NCBI GenBank assembly: GCA_002690925.1
Contig: NZGD01000108.1
Location: 1-64,000 of the forward strand
DNA from: Rhodopirellula sp.
GTDB lineage: Bacteria; Planctomycetota; Planctomycetia; Pirellulales; Pirellulaceae
Direction: 5' to 3'
Length of the DNA stretch: 64,000 bases
Shown here: one piece after another, positions 18,333-25,784 of the stretch
Numbering within the stretch: the first letter of the stretch is position 1
How the letters are laid out: every line of letters begins with the position of its first letter
Notes under the pieces: generated by a model
Seen by the model: only the letters and a program-made list of their open reading frames with translations
The model's database searches: none
Told to the model about the DNA's origin: nothing
Position numbers and translations under genes: made by a program

Positions 18333-20266
18333 AAATGAGTGAAAATAACGACATAGCGGAGGAAGAGCGAGCGTTCAACGCCATGCTCCACGAAGCATTT
18401 GGCGGTTCACAACCTCCAGATCTATCGGATCAGATACTTTTTCGATTTTATAATTCCGCTACCGATTCTGACAGCGAAGTTCAGCAGGTCCAGCAAAGGA
18501 AATCGTCTCGCGAGAACCGTTCACGAGCCAAGCACGTCACCGTGGTGGCAGCTGCGATCGTAACGCTAGCGGCCATGGTGGCAGGGGTGATCGCACTGCA
18601 GCCTGACCTTAACTTCACCGGCAGCGTCACCGAACTCGTCGAGGATGCTGAGCGTGAAGATGGCGGAGGCAATGGACCAGCCACCGCCGAGTCTGGGAAC
18701 GATAGTCAAACTCCAAAATCGGTGAAAAAGAAGAATCCCAAGCGGAAACCTCTCAAAGGGATTCCAATGATCGTGCAAACGCCTGAGTCTGAGCTGACTG
18801 AGTCAGAGCTTGACCAAGGTGATTTGCCCGACCCTCCAAATTCCGATGGAAGCGAAACCGCTGATTTAGCATTCGTGTCGGCTCAAGTTGATGCGGAAAT
18901 GCAGGGCTACTGGGAGGCTGTTGGCATCACCCCGACAGCAGAGGCGACAGCAGAGGAGACGGCGGGGCGACTTGCTAATGCACTTGGGATGGAAGTCTCT
19001 GTAGATGCCGTCGCTGACGTCGAGCAACTGCAGGCAGAGTTGGCACAGAGTTTGAATGCAGAGGCGATTGCGAGAAGGTGGCTGCGTCAAATTACCAACC
19101 AACGCAGTGGCCGAATGGATGCGGAAGCCCGAGATCAGCTGGTAAGCGAAATAGCCCATTGCATTCAGACAGGAAGCAGCTTTGACAAGATTGTGGCAGG
19201 ATGGTTGAACGGTGAAAGTAAGAACACCGGAGCTTTCTTCTCTGCTTTGGCCGCTGGGTCACGGTCCGTGGGTGGTGAACACGGCATGGTAAGAAGTCTT
19301 GCTGCCCTGACTCTCAATGTGGATGTCAGATGCACGCGTTGCCACGACGCGTATATCGAAGGTAATGGGCAACAGAGTGACTACTGGAACTTCGTTGCAT
19401 TTTTGAAACGTGGTGTGCGGAAAGATGTTGATGGACAGTTCGAGGTGGACCTTGGTAATGGCTCCGCAGCCCCAGTTTTCTACGAGTTGTCCGATGGTCG
19501 TCAGAGAGTGGCTGACGCGCGAGTGTCTGCTAACTGGACGAGCCGCTCTGCTTCGGACGGCTACCAAAGTATCAAGGAATTCGCGAAGGGCCTCGAAGGT
19601 TCTCCCGAGCTGGCAAGTGGCGTTGTCAATTCGTTGTGGCAGTTGGTTCATGGTCAACCCCTGCGAGGTCGTGTGGTTGATCCAATTAGTGCGCCTCACA
19701 ATGAAGCTTTGCAGCGTTTGGAAGAGCAGTTGACTGAAGATGTGATTGAATCCCGTTTCAACTTGGCACGCACGCTCGCTTTGATCATTGCTTCACCCGC
19801 GACTCGCCGGGCGGTCCCTGAAACGTTGCTCCCTGAAAATCTATGGGTAGCTAGTCAGGAAGATACTAGTGCAGCAATGAGTGCCGTTGACGCATTCGCA
19901 GCAGTGCTACCTCCTCGAGTTTCCCTACCTGCAGCTCAGCGCACTGACCAAGTTCTGAGATCCATCGGAGCGAGAATTGGTAGCACTGGGAGAGCTTCAC
20001 TCGCTCAGATTGGCGAGGGTGGCAAGGTCAGTAAAGCCCCGAGTGCCAAGCCGCTGGCTCCTGATTTTCCGCGGAAAGCAGAGTTGTTACCAGTGCAATG
20101 GTTGGAATTAATCAAGGATAGGGATAGCCAAATCAACCATCTTGGTTACCTCGCGGGTCAAAACGAAATTCCAGTGCATGTCCAGGAATCAGTGAAGGCC
20201 CTGAAAGATGCCGACGTCGATACCAAATTGTTGCTGCACTTGGCGTGGTGGTTGGTGAAGCCCTAA
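18329..20266 (+). CDS. Probable membrane anti-sigma factor with extracytoplasmic DUF1549/1553-like CxxCH region
   Basis: A 645-residue protein; the ATG at 18329 overlaps the sigma-factor stop by four bases, which decides the start. Residues 1-68 are cytoplasmic and acidic (EERAFNAMLHEAFGG, DLSDQILFRF), the size and place expected of a sigma-binding segment, but no zinc-finger motif is present. One membrane helix follows (about 69-90), then a charged linker with a KKKNPKRKPLK patch. The outer part resembles its neighbour at 14715: a DUF1549-like stretch, a CTRCH motif at Cys335, and SGVVNSLWQLVHGQPLRGRVVDPISAPHN as in DUF1553. So a paralogue of the secreted protein seems fused to a sigma regulator. 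The anti-sigma role is inferred from position and topology. Confidence 0.75.
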   Translation: MKMSENNDIAEEERAFNAMLHEAFGGSQPPDLSDQILFRFYNSATDSDSEVQQVQQRKSSRENRSRAKHVTVVAAAIVTLAAMVAGVIALQPDLNFTGSVTELVEDAEREDGGGNGPATAESGNDSQTPKSVKKKNPKRKPLKGIPMIVQTPESELTESELDQGDLPDPPNSDGSETADLAFVSAQVDAEMQGYWEAVGITPTAEATAEETAGRLANALGMEVSVDAVADVEQLQAELAQSLNAEAIARRWLRQITNQRSGRMDAEARDQLVSEIAHCIQTGSSFDKIVAGWLNGESKNTGAFFSALAAGSRSVGGEHGMVRSLAALTLNVDVRCTRCHDAYIEGNGQQSDYWNFVAFLKRGVRKDVDGQFEVDLGNGSAAPVFYELSDGRQRVADARVSANWTSRSASDGYQSIKEFAKGLEGSPELASGVVNSLWQLVHGQPLRGRVVDPISAPHNEALQRLEEQLTEDVIESRFNLARTLALIIASPATRRAVPETLLPENLWVASQEDTSAAMSAVDAFAAVLPPRVSLPAAQRTDQVLRSIGARIGSTGRASLAQIGEGGKVSKAPSAKPLAPDFPRKAELLPVQWLELIKDRDSQINHLGYLAGQNEIPVHVQESVKALKDADVDTKLLLHLAWWLVKP

Positions 20267-20317
20267 GCTCGTGAACCTGCGATTCAGTAGAAGGTGTTGT
20301 GGTTTTGGATCGGTGCC

Positions 20318-21322
20318 TTATCCGCCGATCGCATACATCGGTCGGTCGGGCGGTTGAAAACCGTCTTGATCGATCCCGTGGGCCTTAGATTTTCCAGCGA
20401 TGCAACCACGAATTGCTGACATCAAGTCCTCATCTGAGGCTCCGGCTCGGATCAAACCTCGTAGGGGTGCTTCACTCGTAGCAAAGAGGCAATTGCGAAC
20501 TGCTCCATCTGCGGTGATACGGATGCGATTGCATGCCTCGCAGAATGGAGCTGTGATAGAGCGTATGATGCCCACGCGCCCGTGCTCAACTTGGAATTCT
20601 TCTGCTGGCTGTGATGGCTCAGGGCGTGAGAGCGGCACAACACTATCAAACTCTTTTTGCAGAGTCACTAATAGCTGATCACCAGTAAATACCTGATCTT
20701 GCTGCCAGGCTCGATCGGTATCCAGTGGCATGAATTCAATGAACCGCAGCATGACGTCGCGCTCGAGCGCGTAGCGGACCAATTCTGCTACTTCCGGTTC
20801 AGTCACGCCTTTGATCGCGAGTGTGTTGAGTTTGATGGATTTAAATCCACATTTGATGGCAGCATCAATTCCTTGCAGGGTTCTTTCCAGTCCGTCTCTT
20901 CTGGCAATTTTCTCAAAGACCTCCTTGTTCAGCGTATCAAGGCTGATATTCAGTCTTTGTAACCCGGCTGCGTGAAGTGCTTGGGCATGTTCTGCAAGCA
21001 ACATTCCATTTGTTGTCAGGGATAGGTCTTCCAACAGTTCAATACCTGCCAGCATTTCGATTAAACGCGGAATCTGTTGTCGGACTAGGGGTTCACCACC
21101 CGTGATGCGAATATCCCTCACTCCCCCTTCTTCAACAAGCAATCTCGCAAGTCGATAGATTTCTTCAAAAGAGAGGATATGGTCTTTGGGAACAAATTCA
21201 GCACCCTTTTCCGGCATGCAGTAGAAACAGCGGATGTTGCAGCGATCAGTGACACTTAGACGCAAACTGGTGTGTACACGTCCAAATGAGTCAATCAGCG
21301 GTGGAGATGATGTTTGGCTCAT
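20318..21322 (-). CDS. moaA: GTP 3',8-cyclase MoaA
   Basis: A 334-residue radical-SAM enzyme that, with MoaC, makes cyclic pyranopterin monophosphate, the first intermediate of molybdenum cofactor. The N-terminal cluster ligands are in DRCNIRCFYC (Cys28, Cys32, Cys35 from the ATG at 21322), followed by ITGGEPL and LTTNG. The C-terminal second 4Fe-4S site is CEACNRIRITADGAVRNC, and the chain ends in the required Gly-Gly. An in-frame extension to 21406 is possible but adds residues not usual in the family. No other moa gene is adjacent; the neighbour at 21468 runs in the same direction 145 bases upstream. Confidence 0.95.
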   Translation of the reverse strand: MSQTSSPPLIDSFGRVHTSLRLSVTDRCNIRCFYCMPEKGAEFVPKDHILSFEEIYRLARLLVEEGGVRDIRITGGEPLVRQQIPRLIEMLAGIELLEDLSLTTNGMLLAEHAQALHAAGLQRLNISLDTLNKEVFEKIARRDGLERTLQGIDAAIKCGFKSIKLNTLAIKGVTEPEVAELVRYALERDVMLRFIEFMPLDTDRAWQQDQVFTGDQLLVTLQKEFDSVVPLSRPEPSQPAEEFQVEHGRVGIIRSITAPFCEACNRIRITADGAVRNCLFATSEAPLRGLIRAGASDEDLMSAIRGCIAGKSKAHGIDQDGFQPPDRPMYAIGG

Positions 21323-21467
21323 ACTCGAAATGATAGCTGTTAACGCTTCGCTCTCCGAGTCATGCAAATCGTGTTTGACTCGATAATTTCGGATCCGCGA
21401 GTCCAAGACACAAGCACCTGATATTGAGTGGCTCCAATTTGGAGAGTGCGATCCGATGATCAGCGGG

Positions 21468-22910
21468 TCAGGATGAATCGGTTAGTGATCGGATGACATG
21501 TCCGTGAACATCAGTTAATCGGAATGGGCGACCGGCGTAGGTGAAAGTGAGTTTTTCGTGGTTGATACCAAGTTGGTGCAGGATAGTCGCTTGGATATCA
21601 TGTACGTGGACGGGATTTTCAATCGGTCGGAACCCGAGTTCGTCGGTTTTTCCGATCGTCTGACCGCTGCGAATCCCACCACCGGCCATCCACATTGAAA
21701 AGGCCTGTGGGTGATGGTCGCGGCCGAGCTGTCTTCCGAGGGCTGCACTGGCCTCCACCATGGGGGTCCGTCCGAATTCTCCGCCCCAGACAACCAGCGT
21801 ATCTTCCAGCATGCCTCTTTGCTTCAAATCCTTGATCAGAGCTGTGCATGCTTGATCTGTTTGCATGCATTGCTTTTTGATTCCATTCTCGACATTGCTG
21901 TGATGATCCCAGCCAGAGTGGTAAAGCTGAATGAATCGCACACCTCTTTCGGCAAGTCGTCTGGCCAGAAGGCAGTTCTTTGCAAAGGATCCGGAATCTT
22001 TGGTCGACGTGCCATACAGGCGAAGAGTAGCGTTATCTTCGCTCTTCAGGTCCATCAGTTCGGGCGCTCGTGTTTGCATCCGATAGGCCAGCTCATAACT
22101 CTCCATGCGGGTGGTTATTTCTTTCAGGCCGTTCTGATCAAGTTGTTGTTGATTGAGTTTGCCAATTAGATCAAGTGTATCCCGTTGGGTTTGCCGTGTG
22201 ATTCCTTGCGGATTTGAAACATTAAGAATCGGTTCACCGCTGGAGCGAAATGGAACACCTTGATGTTCTCCCGGCAAGAAACCTGAGCTCCACATGGCGG
22301 CACCGCCGGATAAGTTGCCACCGCTCTTAAGAACGACAAACCCCGGCAGGTCAGCTGCATCGCTACCGATACCGTAAGTCAACCATGAACCCATGGCAGG
22401 GCGCCCGGGAATCGGGCTGCCGGTGTTTATGAAAAGTTGTGCTGGTGAGTGATTGAACTGATCTGTGTGAACCGTCTTGATGATTGCAAGATCATCAGCA
22501 ATGGTGGCCAAGTGGGGGAGAGCTTCTGAAAGCTCCGTTCCTGATTCGCCGTATTTATTAAATTTAAAGCGAGGCGCAAGAACAGCGGCGTCTGGTTGGA
22601 TAAATGCATATCTCTGGCCGGCAATTATCGAAGCTGGTAAAGGTTGCCCCTCTAGTTCAGTGAGCCTTGGTTTGTGATCAAATAGATCAAGTTGGCTCGG
22701 CGCCCCCGCCATGAACAGGTAGATCACACGCTTGACGCGTGGTGGGTGGTGATGACCGCGGGGTGTGGCCTCCGAAGCCTGCAGAGAGTTTGCTCCGAAC
22801 TCTTCAGCGAACATTGACGCAAGGGCGACTTTGCCAAGTCCCACGCCACATGTCTGGAACAATTGCCTTCGGGTGCTCCGTTTCACGTGTTTGGACAAAC
22901 TCGATTGCAT
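21468..22910 (-). CDS. DUF1501 protein without a DUF1549 partner
   Basis: A 480-residue secreted protein of the DUF1501 family. The ATG at 22910 has AAGGAAC about 12 bases upstream and a twin-arginine signal (STRRQLFQTCGVGLG). Motifs: VIYLFMAGAPSQLDLFDHKP, FNHSPAQLFINTGSP, GSWLTYGIGS, SGWDHHSNVENG and VVWGGEFGRTPMVEAS, ending with the GRPFRLTDVHG segment found in the long DUF1501 subtype. The subtype normally follows a long DUF1549/DUF1553 gene, but here the upstream neighbour is a divergent rhomboid gene, so it is either expressed alone or has lost its partner. Confidence 0.88.
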   Translation of the reverse strand: MQSSLSKHVKRSTRRQLFQTCGVGLGKVALASMFAEEFGANSLQASEATPRGHHHPPRVKRVIYLFMAGAPSQLDLFDHKPRLTELEGQPLPASIIAGQRYAFIQPDAAVLAPRFKFNKYGESGTELSEALPHLATIADDLAIIKTVHTDQFNHSPAQLFINTGSPIPGRPAMGSWLTYGIGSDAADLPGFVVLKSGGNLSGGAAMWSSGFLPGEHQGVPFRSSGEPILNVSNPQGITRQTQRDTLDLIGKLNQQQLDQNGLKEITTRMESYELAYRMQTRAPELMDLKSEDNATLRLYGTSTKDSGSFAKNCLLARRLAERGVRFIQLYHSGWDHHSNVENGIKKQCMQTDQACTALIKDLKQRGMLEDTLVVWGGEFGRTPMVEASAALGRQLGRDHHPQAFSMWMAGGGIRSGQTIGKTDELGFRPIENPVHVHDIQATILHQLGINHEKLTFTYAGRPFRLTDVHGHVIRSLTDSS

Positions 22911-23064
22911 GACTTCTTCAGTTCCTTTGCTCTGTTCAAACTCTTTTACCGTAAACATCCGTGATACTGAAGATAAACGGCATGAACTGTCTCTTGCTAG
23001 GATAGCTTACACCGTTGTGGATTCTGTGGCACATCAGAAAGATTTTCCATCTCAAGGAAGCGTT

Positions 23065-23628
23065 GTGAAGAAGCAATATTATGCCATTGGATTAATTGTC
23101 GCTGCGATGTGGCTTGTATTTGCAGTCAACTGGATTTTGCCGATTGATTTGCGGCGTCTGGGTTTGTACCCAAGATCGCCTAGCGGAATATTCGGTATTC
23201 CACTGATGCCCTTTTTGCATGCCAATTTTGATCATCTGCTGGGAAATACAATTCCCTTGATTGTGTTATTGTTTCTTCTCGTTAGTTCGCGCGAGGATTC
23301 TTGGCTGGTTGTCGGTTGTATTGTTGTGGTGAGTGGAGCTCTGCTGTGGGTTTTTGGACGTTCGGCTGTGCACGTTGGCGCCAGCGGTCTGACATTTGGT
23401 CTCTGCTCTTTTCTGATTACAGTGGGGGCTCGGGAACGCCGCTTGATACCGGTCGGCATCGCGATTCTGGTTGGTCTGATTTACGGTGGAACGTTATTGA
23501 TTGGAGTGATTCCAGGGTGGCAGTCGGATGTTTCTTGGGACGGACACCTGTGTGGTTTGATTGCTGGTGGCTTCGCCGGAATCTGGTTCTCAAAATCCAA
23601 CCAGAGGTATTTGAAAGATCGCGGTTGA
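23065..23628 (+). CDS. Rhomboid family intramembrane serine protease
   Basis: A 187-residue polytopic membrane protein. The start is taken as GTG at 23065 (AAGGAAG just upstream), directly before the first helix (YYAIGLIVAAMWLVFAVNWI). Rhomboid features: HANFDHLLGNTIPL in helix 2 (the HxxxN oxyanion element), the nucleophile in VGASGLTFG (Ser107), and the catalytic His161 in WDGHLCGLIAGG. About six transmembrane helices can be counted, the bacterial core number, with no extra domain. These proteases cut membrane proteins within the bilayer; the substrate cannot be told. It is divergent from the DUF1501 gene with about 150 bases between. Confidence 0.88.
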   Translation: MKKQYYAIGLIVAAMWLVFAVNWILPIDLRRLGLYPRSPSGIFGIPLMPFLHANFDHLLGNTIPLIVLLFLLVSSREDSWLVVGCIVVVSGALLWVFGRSAVHVGASGLTFGLCSFLITVGARERRLIPVGIAILVGLIYGGTLLIGVIPGWQSDVSWDGHLCGLIAGGFAGIWFSKSNQRYLKDRG

Positions 23629-23975
23629 ACCTGATGATTAAAGAAACTGTCAACTTGCTTCTCGAATACTAAATGCCGAGGTGCTAGGCTGTTAAACCGA
23701 TCTGGTGGGGGCTGAGGGCGAAATCATGGATTTCGCGCTGATACCTTCTTCCAAACGAATGATCAGATCTGTTTGTTGGTCATGATTGCTGGCAGTGGTT
23801 ATTCTGTGCTCCACATTCCTGCAACCTGCCTCGCTCGAATCTGAAGCCAGTTGGCTCTATGAGCGAGCCCGCATCTGAATGCGATCAGAAGTAGAATTAG
23901 TTGAATAGTATTGGTGACGAGTAGTATTTAGTACAGCGACAAGATATTTACCTTCAAGAGTTAAGCAGCACGCGA
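23629..23975. other. Intergenic stretch with a perfect hairpin
   Basis: No gene. An 8-bp perfect stem with a 3-nt loop lies at 23718-23736 (GCGAAATC/GATTTCGC), about 90 bases after the rhomboid stop. It has no T-run and may be a processing or factor-dependent termination site. Confidence 0.35.
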
Positions 23976-24827
23976 ATGTCCAAATCAAAATCCAAGAAAA
24001 GCAAATCTGGCAAGCCCACCATGGCATCGGTTGCCGATCGATTTGACTGTTATCAAAAGTCGGTGCAAACACCGGATCATGAAGTCGTATTTTTTGAACA
24101 GGCCTATCGGGATGCGTACGGTTCTGCTCCGACGGATTTGCGTGAGGACTTTTGTGGCACGTTCGCTATTTGTTGTGACTGGGTCGCATCGAAATCAAAG
24201 CGAACAGCCATAGGCGTCGACTTGTGCTCAGAGACCTTGCAGTGGGGGCGTGACAATAACCTCGCGAAGCTGAAAAAATCGCAACAAAAACGTGTGCGGC
24301 TAATCGAACAGGATGTGCGAAAGCGGAATCGACCAACTGTGGATGTGCTCGCGGCTCAAAATTTCTCGTTCTGGATTTTCAAGACACGTGAAGAAGTGAT
24401 TGAGTATTTCAAAATTGCTCATTCCAACCTCAGATCGAAAGGTGTGATGGTGATGGACATGATGGGCGGTGGTGAATGTTACGAAGAAGGTCTGGTTGAT
24501 AAACGTAAAATCGTTAAGGGAAAAAAAGGTTTCAAGTACCATTGGGAGCAGGTCAGTTTCAACCCGATTACTGCAGATGCAAGTTTTGCGATCAGCTTTA
24601 AGTTTGCTGACGGCAGTAAACTGAAAAGGGCCTTTGAGTATCATTGGCGTTTCTGGACCATCCCTGAGGTGCGGGAAATGCTGGTAGAGGCCGGTTTTGG
24701 TGAGAGTCACGTCTACTGGGAAAAAGACGGTGAGGACATCGACGAAGACGAGTACAGCACCTGGGAGCGTCGGGAAACAGCACCTAGTGACGCAAGCTGG
24801 ATCTGTTACATCGTTGCTGTGAAGTGA
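23976..24827 (+). CDS. Class I SAM-dependent methyltransferase
   Basis: A 283-residue cytoplasmic protein with a Lys/Ser-rich start. The SAM-binding fold is shown by LREDFCGTFAICCDWV (motif I variant), AIGVDLCSETLQWG and the acidic end of strand 2, VDVLAAQNFSFWIF (motif II region) and KGVMVMDMMGGGE. The C-terminus (AFEYHWRFWTIPEVREMLVEAGF) matches the cap of small-molecule methyltransferases. The substrate is unknown. It is followed after 23 bases by the exported TIM-barrel gene, with which it may be co-transcribed. Confidence 0.8.
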   Translation: MSKSKSKKSKSGKPTMASVADRFDCYQKSVQTPDHEVVFFEQAYRDAYGSAPTDLREDFCGTFAICCDWVASKSKRTAIGVDLCSETLQWGRDNNLAKLKKSQQKRVRLIEQDVRKRNRPTVDVLAAQNFSFWIFKTREEVIEYFKIAHSNLRSKGVMVMDMMGGGECYEEGLVDKRKIVKGKKGFKYHWEQVSFNPITADASFAISFKFADGSKLKRAFEYHWRFWTIPEVREMLVEAGFGESHVYWEKDGEDIDEDEYSTWERRETAPSDASWICYIVAVK

Positions 24828-24850
24828 ACATGGATTTCGAGGTCGTGACG

Positions 24851-25735
24851 ATGGACAATGATTCTAAGTTGACGGTGATTCGCTGCCTGGCAATGGCGGG
24901 AGTTTATTCTTTGCTGATGCCGGCTGCGCATATGATGGCGGAGAATCCTGAGGCAACGAAGATCTTCCAGCGTGATCGTTTGGTGGCTTGGTGTATCGTG
25001 CCATTTGATGCTCGCAAGCGAACGCCATCGCAACGGGCTGAGATGATCGATAAGCTAGGGATGGCACGTGTTGCGTATGATTGGCGTGGCGAACATGTGC
25101 CAACCTTTGAAGAAGAAATTCAAGAGTACAAAAAGCATGGCATTGAGTTCTTTGCTTTTTGGAGTTGGCATGATGCTTTGGAACCGTTGATCGCCAAGCA
25201 TGAAGTAAGGCCTCAGATTTGGCTGATGGTACCAGGCGTTGATGGCAAGCCCGATACTGAAAAGGTGCAAGCCGCTGCTGAAGCACTCCGTCCCATGGTA
25301 GAGAAAACAGCTAAGCTTGGCCTTCGCCTAGGCCTTTATAATCATGGTGGTTGGGGCGGTGAACCGGAGAACCTTGCGGCTGTTTGCAAGTATCTGCGCC
25401 AGCATCAAGACGCGGAACATGTTGGTGTTGTTTATAATTTTCACCATGGGCACGATCATATTGTGCGATTTCGAGAGGCTTTTGCCGCAGTGAAACCGTA
25501 TCTGCTCTGCCTAAACTTGAATGGCATGGTGGATCCTTCTAGCTTGGCTGGTAATCAAAATAAAATTCTTCCCATTGGGCAGGGCGTGCATGAACGTGAC
25601 ATGATCAAGGAAGTCTTGCGACAGGGTTATCAGGGGCCGATCGGAATTCTTGATCATCGTAGCGAATTGGATGCTGAATTATCGCTGAAGCAAAATCTAG
25701 ATGGCTTGGATGTGTTGGTGAATGAATTGAAGTGA
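24851..25735 (+). CDS. Exported sugar isomerase-like TIM-barrel protein
   Basis: A 294-residue protein resembling the xylose isomerase-like/AP endonuclease 2 TIM barrel common in planctomycete catabolic clusters. The ATG at 24851 is chosen over the overlapping GTG at 24824 because GAGG lies 8 bases upstream and the result starts with a signal-type N-terminus (IRCLAMAGVYSLLMPAA). Barrel strands with metal or substrate residues: VAYDWRGEHVP, FFAFWSWH, LGLYNHGGWGGEP, VGVVYNFHHGHDH and IGILDHRSE. The three or four acidic and His residues at strand ends fit a divalent-metal epimerase, but the exact reaction is unknown. The neighbour downstream is a secreted hydrolase, suggesting a shared polysaccharide substrate. 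Confidence 0.75.
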   Translation: MDNDSKLTVIRCLAMAGVYSLLMPAAHMMAENPEATKIFQRDRLVAWCIVPFDARKRTPSQRAEMIDKLGMARVAYDWRGEHVPTFEEEIQEYKKHGIEFFAFWSWHDALEPLIAKHEVRPQIWLMVPGVDGKPDTEKVQAAAEALRPMVEKTAKLGLRLGLYNHGGWGGEPENLAAVCKYLRQHQDAEHVGVVYNFHHGHDHIVRFREAFAAVKPYLLCLNLNGMVDPSSLAGNQNKILPIGQGVHERDMIKEVLRQGYQGPIGILDHRSELDAELSLKQNLDGLDVLVNELK

Positions 25736-25784
25736 GACGCATATTTTTGTCATTCGACAATCAGCATTGGTGGGAGAAATTTGG

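Noticed and set aside
22765..23064. N-terminal extension of the rhomboid gene by 100 codons
   Set aside because: It would overlap the divergent DUF1501 start and adds sequence unlike rhomboids; a good GTG with AAGGAAG lies at 23065.
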